Position numbers and translations under genes: made by a program. Shown here piece by piece: positions 53,112 through 63,285 of a stretch of DNA of 64,000 nt. Position 1 is the stretch's first letter, and each line of letters begins with the position of its first letter. Below the pieces are notes generated by a model. It was not told where the DNA came from, ran no database searches, and saw only the letters and a list, made by a program, of their open reading frames with translations. Source of the stretch: Dermatemys mawii (Eukaryota > Chordata > Testudines > Dermatemydidae); assembly GCA_007922305.1 (NCBI GenBank), contig ML677334.1:20537626-20601625 (forward strand). Reading direction: 5' to 3'.

Positions 53112-54420
53112 GTACACATAAGAACATAACATAAGAATGGTCAGACTGGGTCAGACCAAAGGTCCATCCAGCCCAGTATCCTGTCTACCAATAGTGGCCA
53201 ATGCCAGGTGCCCCAGAGTGAGTGAACCTAACAGGTAGTGATCAAGAGATCTCTCTCCTGCCATCCATCACCACCGTCTGACACCCAGAGGCTAGGGACA
53301 CCATTCCTTATCCATCTTGGCTAATAGCCGTTAATGGATTTAGCCTCCATGAATTTATCCAGTTCTCTTTTAAACCCTGTTATAGTCCTAGCCTTCACAA
53401 CCTCCTCAAGTAAGGAGTTTCATAGGTTGACTGTGTGTTGTGAGAAGAAGAACTTCCTTTTATTTGTTTTAAACCTGCTGCCCATTCATTTCATGTGATG
53501 GCCCCTAGTTCTTATATTATGGGAACAAGTAAATAACTTTTCCTTATTCGCTTTTTCCACAACACTCATGATTTTATATATCTCTATCATATCCCCTCTA
53601 GTCTCCCCTTTTCCAAGCTGAAAAGTACTAGCCTCATTAATCTCTCCTCATACAGGACTGTTCCAAACCCCTAATCATTTTAGTTGCCCTTCTCTGAACC
53701 ATTTCTAATGCCAGTATATCTTTTTTGAGATGAGGAGACCACATCTGTATGCAGTATTCAAGATGTGGGCACACCATGGATTTATATAAGGGTAATATTT
53801 TCTGTCTAATTGTTTATCCCTGTTTGCTTTTTTTGACTGCCGCTGCACACTGCGTGGATGTCTTCAGAGAACAATCCATGATGATTCCAAGATCTTTTTC
53901 CTGATTAATTGTAGCTAAATTATAATTATCCACCATCATATCGTATGTATAGTTGGGGTTATTTTTTCCAATGTGCCTTACTTTACATTTGTCCACATTA
54001 AATTTCTGTTGCCATTTTGTTGCCCAGTTACTTAGTTTAGTGCGATCTTTTTGAAGTTCTTCACAGTCTGCTTTGATCTTAATTATCTCGAGCTGTTTAG
54101 TATCACCTGCAGACTTTGCCACCTCACTGTTTACCTCTTTCTCCAGATCATTTATGAATAAGTTGAATAGGACTGGTCCTAGGACTGACCCTCGGGGAAC
54201 ACCACTAGTTACCCCTCTCCATTCTGAAAATTTACCATTTATTCCTACCCTTTGTTCCCTGTCTTTTAGCCAGTACTCAACCCATGAAAGAATCTTCCCT
54301 CTTATCCCATGACAACTTAATTTACATAAGAACCTTTGGTGAGGGACTTGTCAAAGGCTTTCTGGAAATCTAAGTACTCTATGTCCACTGGATCTCCCTT
54401 GCCCACACCTTGGAACACGG
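53112..54420 (-). mobile_element. CR1 LINE, 5'-truncated copy on minus strand
   Basis: The minus strand encodes a CR1 reverse transcriptase ending at about 53815, followed by a 700-bp 3' UTR that reaches 53112. The plus-strand text 'gggtcagaccaaaggtccat', 'ccagcccagtatcctgtcta' and 'agtggccaatgccaggtg' is the complement of the familiar CR1 3' UTR. The truncation at about 54420 removes the endonuclease and palm start. A TATTTTT-rich stretch and one-base deletion near 54345 interrupt the frame. 1.3 kb, the longest LINE copy here. Confidence 0.85.
53814..54345 (-). pseudogene. CR1 reverse transcriptase C-terminal part
   Basis: In minus-strand frame, motifs in order: 'DFQKAFDK' at the 5' side, 'GVPRGSVLGPVLFNLFINDL' (RT motif with the conserved Gly-Ser-Val-Leu-Gly-Pro), 'KSAGDTKQL' in place of the catalytic 'FADDTKL', then 'NKCK/DKCKVRHIGKNN', 'LATINQEKDLGIIMD' and 'AAAVKKSKQG'. 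The catalytic pair Asp-Asp reads Gly-Asp, so the palm active site is lost. One frame change lies upstream of the GSVLGP motif. Inactive. Confidence 0.8.
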
Positions 54421-54424
54421 AAAG

Positions 54425-55020
54425 AATTGAAATAACCAGTTGGGACAGAAATAACAAATGTGATACCTAACCACAAAAGGTCCATGGTAATGGCTGTACA
54501 TATATGATAATAAGTTGAGATCACTGATATACTAGACAAGACATCCCAACATTAATAAGGTGAGGAAATACAAATAAGGAAAGAAGGAAAAATGCTACTG
54601 AATATATATTATTGTAACATATTATAAAAGTGTCATCCCAGCCTAGGGGTGGTGGGAGAGAGAGATGTAGTCCTTTGGAAGTGCCAGAATGATGGCCACT
54701 GGTGGTGATGGGGAAGGGGATGGTGATGAGGAAGATAATGGCCAACACTTCAAGTTCTACAAGGAATGGTGTGAGTGTATGTGTGAACAAACGTACATTC
54801 TATAGTACCTCTATCTACCTATTGCACGGGGTGCTTGTGACTGTGCTAAATGTATTAATAAACTATATTTGTAAATATAAAAGAGTTCCTAGAGTGTGAA
54901 TGTTGCAACTATGCACATCGGGGATCCCAACTATATAATAATTTAAATAATACTGGGCCCGATTTTGGGTCAAGAACCTCAAAGTGATAACTGGCGATTC
55001 TTAAGTAATCAATATAATTA
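54425..55020 (+). repeat. Possible LTR-like block
   Basis: 'gtattaataaactatatttg' (AATAAA near 54857-54862), 'taaaagagttcctagagtgt', 'gaatgttgcaactatgcaca' and 'tcggggatcccaac' read like the R/U5 part of a turtle LTR. Boundaries and family unknown. Confidence 0.3.
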
Positions 55021-55234
55021 ATATATAATGTAAAGATCAGGCAACCCCAGACAGTTCTTTAATACATTTTCCCAAGTCAGCATGAACAAGGCTGAACTTT
55101 ATTACAAACCAGTTTATAAAACCACAGCAGAGACTAGATCCACCACTCTAGAATATCATGGGTACAATCCTGGACATTTTGAGGTCAATGGGAGTTTTGG
55201 GACTTCACCCTATATATATTGTTTTAAAAAATGA
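55021..55234. other. Stretch without clear feature
   Basis: Bases 55145-55215 may be a diverged palindromic element (gtacaatcctggacattttg...gtcaatgggagttttggga). Confidence 0.3.
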
Positions 55235-55420
55235 ATTGGTGTCCTCTGCTGCAGAGGAAGGCAAAAGCTGCCTGGGTCTTTTCCAATTGGACCTGGGGGG
55301 AAGTTCCTTCCCAGCCCCTAATATGGTGATCAGTTAGACCCTGAGCATGTCAGGAAGACCCACCAGCCAGACGCCTGGGAAAGAATTCTCTGTAGTGATT
55401 CAGAGCCCTAAGCCCAAAAC
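55235..55420 (-). repeat. CR1-family 3' region fragment
   Basis: 'ggggaagttccttcccagcc', 'tatggtgatcagttagaccc', 'tgagcatgtcaggaagaccc', 'accagccagacgcctgggaa' and 'agaattctctgtagtg' match a conserved turtle CR1 3' segment (complement strand). Confidence 0.5.
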
Positions 55421-55424
55421 CTGC

Positions 55425-55560
55425 TTAGTTCTTCGCTCTGCTGCTGACTTCCTGTGTGACCTCAAACAAGTCATTTAGTCTCTCAGTGACTCAGTTCCCT
55501 ATTCATAAAATGGGGGTATTGTGAGGATGAATGGATTAAAGACTGAAGCATTCAGCAGTT
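55425..55560 (-). repeat. MIR/CORE-SINE fragment
   Basis: 'gctgctgacttcctgtgtga', 'cctcaaacaagtcatttagt', 'ctctcagtgactcagttcc' and 'cataaaatgggggtattgtg' in reverse MIR order. Confidence 0.75.
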
Positions 55561-55995
55561 GCAGTAGTAGGGGCAGCATAAGAAAGCGACATTTAGCTCC
55601 CTAATAGCAAGAACCATATTTTTAATACAGTTCTGGCTAGCATTGCTCTAGTGCAGAGAAGGTTTAGGTCTGATCCAACACAGGCAGAAGAAAGGCAAAG
55701 AGATGATATCCTTGATGAGACAGGGGAGACCTCCTGTGGGGGACACTCATACAAGGCTAGGTAACAAAAGCCCAGTGGAATTACATTAGGGATAAATATG
55801 ACCCACAATGTCCAATTTGCAGTCAGGTCAAAATGGCCCTAGGGATAGAAACCAAAATATTTTATGTAAAGCGAAATGGTCGTATCTCTTACTGCAGTGA
55901 TACCCAGTCTGAATCTCATCATAGCCCTGTATCTGGCTCTCTTTGGGCTTGAGAGCAGCATCACAACTGTGACGACATGAATGCTGTTGCTGCTT

Positions 55996-56022
55996 GTGTG
56001 TGTGTGTGTGGGGGGGGGGGGG
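55996..56022 (+). repeat. (TG)n followed by G12
   Basis: TG repeat of about 14 bases running straight into a G homopolymer. Confidence 0.9.
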
Positions 56023-56176
56023 AACCTCTCTTAAAGCACAAACACATAGACATTGGTGGGTGGCAGTGACATTGACAGAACAAGCCTTCTCAAAAGTGGA
56101 AACAGATTTTGAGTGCTAGATTTCTCAGCAATTTTTCTAAATACCATTGCTTAGAATGTAACCTGTATGTGGCTGC

Positions 56177-56200
56177 GGGGAGGGAGGAAGGGGGAAAGGG
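56177..56200 (+). other. G-quadruplex motif
   Basis: G runs 'gggg a ggg aggaa ggggg aaa ggg', loops of 1-5 nt. Confidence 0.65.
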
Positions 56201-56397
56201 TTGTTTTGTTTTTTGGATTTTTTTACTGTATGAGCTGTTGCTTTATTAAAATTTGTTACATGCATTTCTGTCTCCCAAATACAAAATGTAATTCTTTTGT
56301 GATTCTCTGAAAACCTGTGTGATACTCTTGCTCGTCAAGATTGAGTACCACTAGCTTACAGTAATACTGTTCATCCCATTTGTGCACTAAGGCACTA

Positions 56398-56480
56398 TTT
56401 CAGCAAGCACTTGTGCAAATGCCTATCTTTAAGCATGTGGATAGTCCCTTTGACTTCCATGGTCTTTGAATCAGGCCTTA
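56398..56480. repeat. Short ancient palindromic element
   Basis: 'ttcagcaagcacttgtgcaa', 'cctatctttaagcatgtgga', 'tagtccctttgacttccatg' and 'gaatcaggcctta'. Confidence 0.45.
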
Positions 56481-56785
56481 CTAGAATTGGTCAGCTTTCT
56501 TTCCAATTCCTTGTTCATTCTGCATTCATGAGGGGCTTGAGCCTGAAGGTGTTGAACTCCTTCCACTTCCATTCAACACACTGCTTATTGGCCCCCCCCC
56601 AAAAAAAAAGAAGAAGAAAAAAAAAAGCAAAATAAAAAAGCTACTTCCTCTTACTACATCAAAGTCAGGGTATAATGTAAACCTCCTCTCGTTTCAGCTT
56701 TTTGTTGCACTCCTCTGTAATTTTCCTTTGAGTTTCATGGGCTGGAGGGACCATGAGTAATTGTAATGGTAAATATTTGTTATGG
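56481..56785. other. Stretch without recognisable feature
   Basis: Contains a C8/A9 run and purine-rich low complexity at 56590-56640. No gene visible. Confidence 0.3.
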
Positions 56786-56789
56786 AAGC

Positions 56790-56960
56790 ACCAGAAGTCT
56801 TGACTGAGGGCCCATTGTGGTAACTATTGTACAAACATGGAAAAGAGACAATCATTGCCCTGAAGGGCTAGCCTAGTCTGTGTAGGTTCTTATGCCATGC
56901 TCATTACCATAGCATCTGAAGGTTTGCAATCTAAAGACACAATCAGAAAAGTGGGTAAGG
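56790..56960 (+). repeat. Ancient interspersed repeat ('cccattgtg...gtacaaac' type)
   Basis: 'tgactgagggcccattgtgg', 'attgtacaaacatggaaaag', 'cattgccctgaagggctagc'. Related to 42668-42800 and 61325-61450. Confidence 0.5.
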
Positions 56961-57890
56961 GAGGTGGACACAACATTCAAGTAAATGAATCTGAGGAAGA
57001 ATTAACACTGCTTTGTTAGTTACATGTATTGTAGGTTGTTGGTTAGTGTTTGTTTTAAATTGGGGTTAGAGATAGAGGGAACAGGAGAAGGGGAAGAGGA
57101 ATAGTGAGGAATGTATCTTTACATTGCAAACCCTGTCTAACCATGACCAGCAGACTGGGTTTTGTTGGCATCATAGTGAGGTTTGAGGGGGGATAAGATA
57201 GCAGCCGAAAACACTAATTCTGTGTTCTCTATCTTCTATTGCTCATCTTCAGTAATTTCTTCAAGATTCCTGCCAACACTTAAAATAGTTAGTTATTTTT
57301 GGGAACCTATAATCATTTGCTTTTCTGAAATCCTAAGATTAGCCCCAGGTCCTGTCCTTACTTCTAGCATTTCTTTGATCTGCCATAGTACATGGTGCCC
57401 AATGTACAACACAGAATATCTCTACACTACTTATCCTTGCTCCATCAGTAGAATGCATTCAATAAACACAAGCCCAGTTTTACAGATGTTTGCAACTGGG
57501 TCAAATGAGTTATTCTGAAAGAAAAATAAATCCTTTCTGGCAGAGAACTACTAAAGAGCATTGGCTCAGGATTTTCTGGCTCTGGTTGGACTCTTTCTAA
57601 GAGGGGGTGTTATACTTAAAGATAGTAACTTGGCAATTGATGGAAAAGCTTATTGTAGAGCTTAATGAACATTCATCAGGCACATTGAATTGATTTCTGT
57701 AAAAGAGACCTTTACAAAGCAAATATAATTATTCATCTCATTAGTACTTCAGCTAATATACATAAATTATGTTTGGATACCAATATATCAAGCAAATATT
57801 TGTATGAGATATGCATTTCATTAAGTACTCAGCTGAAATGTACAAATTAACGTCTTGGACTGCCAGGTCCTTGTTCTATAAAGTTATACT
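56961..57890. other. Repeat-poor stretch
   Basis: No transposon recognised. Bases 57620-57870 are AT-rich with words such as 'aattattcatctcatta' and 'atgcatttcattaagt', the texture of conserved developmental non-coding DNA. The open frame at 57183-57518 has no domain. Confidence 0.35.
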
Positions 57891-57894
57891 TTAC

Positions 57895-58015
57895 GGCTGA
57901 GATTTTCAAATATAGGTGTTTAAAGTTAGGTTCCTAAATAGGTGATGTGATTTTCAGAAGTCCTGAGCACACAACGTTTCCTGTTGAATTCATGCACTTA
58001 CTGGGTTACTGCATG
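57895..58015. repeat. Ancient palindromic element ('gattttcaaa' type)
   Basis: 'gctgagattttcaaatatag', 'ttaaagttaggttcctaaat', 'gtgattttcagaagtcctga', 'tgaattcatgcacttact'. Confidence 0.45.
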
Positions 58016-58227
58016 TAGTACTTAAATATTTGGTGCTTCATATGGCAGAATGCGAGCTCTTGCAAACTGGTCAATCCCTAGAATAGTCTAGTGAACAGAC
58101 TGTTCCAGGGAGTGATTGCTGCCATTCAACTTCTAGCCTTACTGTTTCCCCACAATCCTGAATGTCACCAGTGAGCTTCCAGTGATCAATGAGCATATGA
58201 AAAATATTTGCATAAAATCATGTCCTA

Positions 58228-58352
58228 GGCCCCAATCCTGCAATGATGTCCATTTGAGCAGACCTCTGCCCTAATGCAGAGGGCCCCCCTGAGATCAGAG
58301 CTCAGGGCTTGATTTTGCACTCACTATAGTCAGTACTGCAGGATCAGGCCCA
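58228..58352. repeat. Ancient palindromic element
   Basis: Ends 'ggccccaatcctgca' and 'tgcaggatcaggccc' are inverted over 15 bp with one or two mismatches. Confidence 0.6.
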
Positions 58353-60444
58353 TAGTAAGTATCTGGCTAATTCTAGCTCAAGATAACTGCATACACATCA
58401 AGGTATTGAACTGCCCAGGTCTGAGGTCACTGTAATATGAGCCCATTCTGCATGGGATTGTGTAAATCTGAATGTGTGCTGAATCTGACTAATAGGCATG
58501 TGATGGGGGTGAAAAAGAGAAAGTGGGGAGCTGTACTTAGGGGGTTCCAGTCTCCTGCAAAGACACTCCATTATCTCTTCTTATTGCTACTATAGAAAGA
58601 TCCTGGTCACAAATATTTGGGAGGATTCAGATTCAGGGGTTTGGCTTAAAGCCCTCTCTGTTTGATGGGAGTCTTGCAGTGGCAGACTAGATATCATACC
58701 ACCATAAGGTGGTATTGCTTGAAGGTTATGAATGAATATGGCTGAATTGCCAGTCTAACAGTATTATTAAACCCTATATTTAATGGAATTGGGAGGCTGT
58801 GATAGGCTAATTGTGATTTCCATTTTCCATACATTACATGTGGAGATAAAAATGAGATATAAAACCATGATTTGTGAAGATTAATTTGATTACAGATTTT
58901 GTGTAATCTATGAAAACACTTCACTGTGATGCAATTTTTGGAATAAGGGGACATTTTGAGATTAAAAACCATACATTTTAAAAAACATTACCTACTGTTT
59001 GTTGTAAATAAATTTTAACAACTTAGATTATTTAAATAGAAAAATTTATTTTTTAAAAAATCGAATCTTCCTTTTCCCTATTTGTCTATCTTTATTTTTT
59101 TGCATTTTTTTTTCAGCTTGGACAATGAAACTAGACTTGTCATTATTCTTCTTATTTAAGATTCAGTTTCTAGTCAATATCACTTTCAGGTTCTTACACC
59201 TTTAGTTCAAAGCTGCAAATTGCATGGATATCTCTCTGTTTTGTAAGATAATATTTCATTGAAATGAGGAAAATCAGGGAAACACTTCTGCAGTTGTAGG
59301 TTTTGCCAAAGCTTGTTTTATAAAACCAAATTTTTGACAGGACAATGTCCCTTTAATTTGAGCAATCTGTTACTCCTAATTGAAAAGGTGCTTGCTGGAG
59401 AGGACTCAGATAGGCTGAAGCTTACTATTGTCTATTTAGCTACTAGTATTTAGCTGCTTCTGTAAAATTCCTTGCGGAGTGGTGGTTTCTAGGCCATTAG
59501 TTTGAGTAGATGTTTGGGAGTCAATTTCCTTTTCTGTGCTCTCTTGCAGGGGATCACTAATTTAAAAGTTATTTGATTCAAACTGGTTGTGTGTTAGTAC
59601 AAGGGGTGCACTGTCACTTTAAATATTGAAGTTATGCTCTTTCAGTGTAATTGCTATTTACTGGCAATTCTTCATTTGGAGTTTTACTAAGCACACGTGG
59701 GAATTTTAAATTGGATAAGTGAAAAACTCTAATTGACTATCACAGTACTCAACTATAAATACATGTGGGCAGGGGGTTTAAGCCTCCCCCCGCATTTGTG
59801 AAAGAATGGGGAAGGCTAGTTCAAGGAAGAGATTTAACTATTAATGAATAGTAGGAAAGTGTTGTAAAGGGGACTAGCTACGTGGGGAATGTATGAACTT
59901 GTTTTGGCTAATTCTGAACCCACGCTAATACTGTGGGTGTGAACATTCCACTCAGACTCCAGTGTTGTTGGGTTTGGCCTCTGCTTAGGAGAGACAGAGA
60001 AAAGAGACAGAGGAAACAACCCAGGGAAAAATTAGAGTGAATAGTAATACAGGAAAACTTGAAAAAAGGATCAGAAATAGGGGAGAATAGGGAAAAATTG
60101 TAATGGAAAAAACAAATTCAGTAAATACACTGTACGGAAGACCCTTCACTCTTGCTAGCCTGGCTGTTGGTGGGAGAAGCTCTTCTGTCCTAAATGATTA
60201 GAGAAGCTTTCGCCTGGTCCCAAAAATATAAAGATTGCAATTAATCTGTCTTAGAAAACCATGTGTTTAAATTAGATGGCAGTGGAGTTTGCAGGTCTGC
60301 CTGGAGTCTTCCCAAAATAATTAGAGTTTTTCAGAAACTCCAGCTCCACAGGGATCACCCATCTCTGGCAATGACTTCGTATCCTAGTAGCTTAGCTATA
60401 GTCTGGTCAGTTTGATAGTACCTTTTACAGGTTACAATAGTCTT
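58353..60444. other. Long stretch without recognised repeat or gene
   Basis: About 2 kb of AT-rich DNA. No open frame exceeds about 92 codons and none has a domain. Conserved non-coding sequence is possible at 58700-59280. Confidence 0.35.
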
Positions 60445-60560
60445 ACTCAGAAAGGTAGCCATGTTAGTCTGAAATTGCAGAAGTGACAGAGTCTTGTGGC
60501 ACCGTATAGACTAACTAAAGTATTGAAGCATAAGCTTTCGTGGGCTAATACCCACTTCAT
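60445..60560 (-). mobile_element. Penelope-like 3' tail, truncated within the hammerhead
   Basis: The minus strand reads 'atgaagtgggtattagccca', 'cgaaagcttatgcttcaata', 'gttagtctatacggtgccac' and 'cagactaacatggctac', matching the tail of the 37-kb copy. The element breaks off at 60560, three bases into the CUGAUGA box. What remains, stem II (GTGGG/CCCAC), GAAA, the short stem III and the U of the cleavage site, is intact. Confidence 0.8.
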
Positions 60561-60574
60561 AATTGTTCTGCTCT

Positions 60575-61090
60575 ACTTGATACTGGTAAGGCCTCAGCTA
60601 GAGTACTGTATCCAGTTTTGCACACCATACTTTAAGATGTGGACAAATTGGAGAGGATCCAGAGCAGAGGAATAAAAAATACTAAGAGGTTTAGAAAACC
60701 TGACTGAGAAGGAAAGGTAGAAAGAATTGGTCATGTTCAGCTCAGAGAAGAGAAGGCAGAAAGGGGAAATAACAGTTCTGAAATTTTAATAAAGAGGCTG
60801 GGGATCAATTGTTCTCCATGTCCATTCAGGGTAGGACAATAAGGACTTAATTTGCTGCAGGGAGATTTAGGTTAATATAAAGAAAAAACTTTCTAACTAT
60901 AAGGATAGTTATAGACTGAAACAAGTTACTTAAGGAGGTTGTGGAATTCCTGTCATTGAAGGGTTTTAAGAAAAGGTTAGACAAACACCTGTTGGGGATG
61001 GTTTAGGTATACTTAATCCAGCTTCAGTGCAGAGAGATGGACTAGATGAAGTCACTAGCCCTACATATCCAGGATTTTACGTTATGATTA
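60575..61090 (+). repeat. CR1 LINE 3' fragment
   Basis: 'ctcagctagagtactgtatc', 'gtggacaaattggagaggat', 'tttctaactataaggatagt', 'gaagggttttaagaaaaggt', 'agacaaacacctgttgggga' and 'gatggactagatgaagtcac' follow the CR1 order from the ORF2 C-terminus to the 3' UTR. Many stops. It abuts the reversed Penelope tail. Confidence 0.75.
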
Positions 61091-61324
61091 GCTGTGGCCC
61101 AAACTTAAAGTCCAGGTTCAACATCCCCCCACCCTTCCTATCACCAAACACTGGAAAAATTTGAATTGGGTTCTGAATTTGTGGCTTTGGGCCATCTGTA
61201 TGTATGATGAAGAAATTCAGAATCAATTAATCCATTTATTATGAATTGCTGTATGTGGGATTTAGAAATAACTTGCATGGAAATAGTGAGGAGTCATATA
61301 GTGTTTGTGCACGAGTGCATGGTT
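61091..61324. other. Stretch without recognisable feature
   Basis: Nothing recognised. Confidence 0.3.
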
Positions 61325-61450
61325 TTCATCATGTGTGTTCTGACAGTGCCTGAGGGTCAACCAAAAATAGGGGCACATTGTGGCAGGCCTGTAGAAACAG
61401 TGGTAGATATTCCCTGTCCTGAAGAGCTTGCAGTCTAAATAGACAAGAGG
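61325..61450 (+). repeat. Ancient interspersed repeat ('cacattgtgg...' type)
   Basis: 'acagtgcctgagggtcaacc', 'ggggcacattgtggcaggcc', 'tccctgtcctgaagagcttg', 'cagtctaaatagacaag'. Confidence 0.5.
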
Positions 61451-61544
61451 TGGTGTAGAGGAAGGGGTAGAACATACAAGCAGAATGAACAGTGGGATGG
61501 TGGCAAACACCATGTTAGTTCCATGCTTTTGATTTTGGATGGTG

Positions 61545-61990
61545 TCACAGACTGGTCGGCCCTGTGAGGTAAACTGGGCTCAGTCTAGTGCATGACTTGG
61601 AAACTGTCCCTCAGCCTCATTGATAAGCTGGAGACATAAGGGCTTGTTAGTGACCCTAACTAACTGATGTGGAGCATAATTAGAAAGACTGACCTCAGCT
61701 GTGATGGTGAAGCAGGGAGACCACTACTTAAATAGAGCTGGACACTCAGGAGAAGGAGGAAGACTTTGGAGAAAGGAACAAGCGAGTGTTCCTCTTTGGG
61801 AAAAGCCTGAGAAAGTCAGGATGAGGCACAGTCCACAGGGAACAGGGTATGCCGCGGAGTATACTGTTATGTGACTTGGCCAGAGGCCAAGCCATAGAAG
61901 ACCTTGTGAAAGAGTCAGGAGAGGATGCTGGCTATAGCTGGCCATAGCAGGGCCAAGGAAGTGGCCACCAATGGATGAGCGAGAGGCAAA
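61545..61990 (+). repeat. LTR-like repeat, unclassified
   Basis: Starts 'tggtgtcacagactggtcgg' and has a TATA-like 'acttaaatagagc' about 180 bp in, then a purine-rich segment. Similar layout to 27535-27980. Termini unproven, and the opposite-strand open frame of 94 codons is not convincing. Confidence 0.3.
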
Positions 61991-63180
61991 GTCTTTGCAA
62001 CACCACATCTGGGCATGGGGGGTGCGTTAGAGTTGAGGAAATGCACTTACTGGGGGATAGGGAGGGTTGGAGTAAACAGCCATGCAGGACATAAAAAGTA
62101 CAGTAAACGTGGAAAGCTCCCTGAACATCCGAAGGTCCTTCCTCTGGCTGCTTCTGCCCCTACTGGTTGGCTTCTCTCCCCAGTTTCCCTTCCTAAAGCT
62201 ACCTGGTGATGGAGGGAAGGGACCATCTGGGTCCTAGTGCCCTAAGTGCGGCATTGTCCCTTGCACAGTTCTGGATCCAGTGGGGTGGTGGAGGAGAGGG
62301 GTGTCTCCAGCTATGGTGATCCTGTTTTACTTCTTCTCCACAATGCAGCAGGTTCCCACTTTGGTTGCTTCTGCTCCCACTGGCTGAAGTATGCATGTAT
62401 GTGGTGTGAGTCATAAATCTCATGAAGACCAACAGCACAGGAATTAGTAGTTTTTACAAACTAAATTAAGTCACTAATAGAAACGTTTCTAACATCTCAT
62501 GGGGAAGAGTAAATTCCATGTTAAGCAGCAGTAGAGATTTCTTGATGTATTTTGAAGTGCTCCTCTTTTAAAAATCAGAAAAGAGAACATTCAAAGAACA
62601 TAGTTTCCAAATAAGAACAATCAAAGAAAATAGATTCCAAATAATAAAATATTATGAAAGAAACCCATCATCACCAGAAAACATTTTGTTCTTTTCCCTA
62701 TTCATGTGCCATGAGCCCCAGAATGGCACTATATGTACTGTACTTAAATGCTCTTTTTTTCTTCATTGACTTAGTGTCTTTTATGTGTTGAGTGAATGAA
62801 GATCCTTGCAAATTACAAATAAATAAAAAGCAAGCTGACTCCCAGCTGTCAGGTTTCCCATTACCTCACCTGGTTATAGTCAAAATATTTATATGAAGCA
62901 ACCTATGTGTATCTCGGGGTATAAATGGGACGACATACAGACCCATAAATATTCTGCCTCACATTTATAAAGTTAAACTAATCACCACATCTAGGGTGAG
63001 CAAGAAATTCCCCTTCCTCCCCCACCATGCTGGCACTGTTCACCTTCTTCTGGAGTACTGAACAGAAGTCCTCTGTCTCTGGAGTCCTTTAGGCTCAGGT
63101 AGTTTATATCATGACAGATTACAGGGGGTGAGCACTGGTAGGTGTCAGTCCTCTTCCTCTTCTATTGCCCATATGTATAT
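61991..63180. other. Stretch without recognised gene
   Basis: Includes a tandem duplication at 62583-62643 (separate entry). Short open frames lack domains. Confidence 0.3.
62583..62643 (+). repeat. Tandem direct repeat, about 31-bp unit
   Basis: 'gaacattcaaagaacatagt' followed by 'ttccaaata' recurs as 'gaacaatcaaagaaaataga' and 'ttccaaata'. Confidence 0.8.
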
Positions 63181-63184
63181 GTTC

Positions 63185-63285
63185 ATAGAAATTAAAGATG
63201 GAGAAAGTTTATCAGATCAAATCTAACCCTTCTCCTGTGGGCCAATGTAAGATTGTTCCCTGCAATAAATGGTTCTGATTTTTAG
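63185..63285 (-). repeat. CR1-like 3' end fragment
   Basis: 'catagaaattaaagatggag', 'agatcaaatctaacccttct' and 'cctgtgggccaatgtaagat' resemble the complement of a CR1 3' terminus (catagaNNN...agtctaacctcctgNNNNNNcaggcca). Confidence 0.45.

Larger units (their letters stand above)
55561..56397. other. Stretch without recognisable gene
   Basis: Contains the microsatellite and G-rich motif listed separately. Nothing else recognised. Confidence 0.3.
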
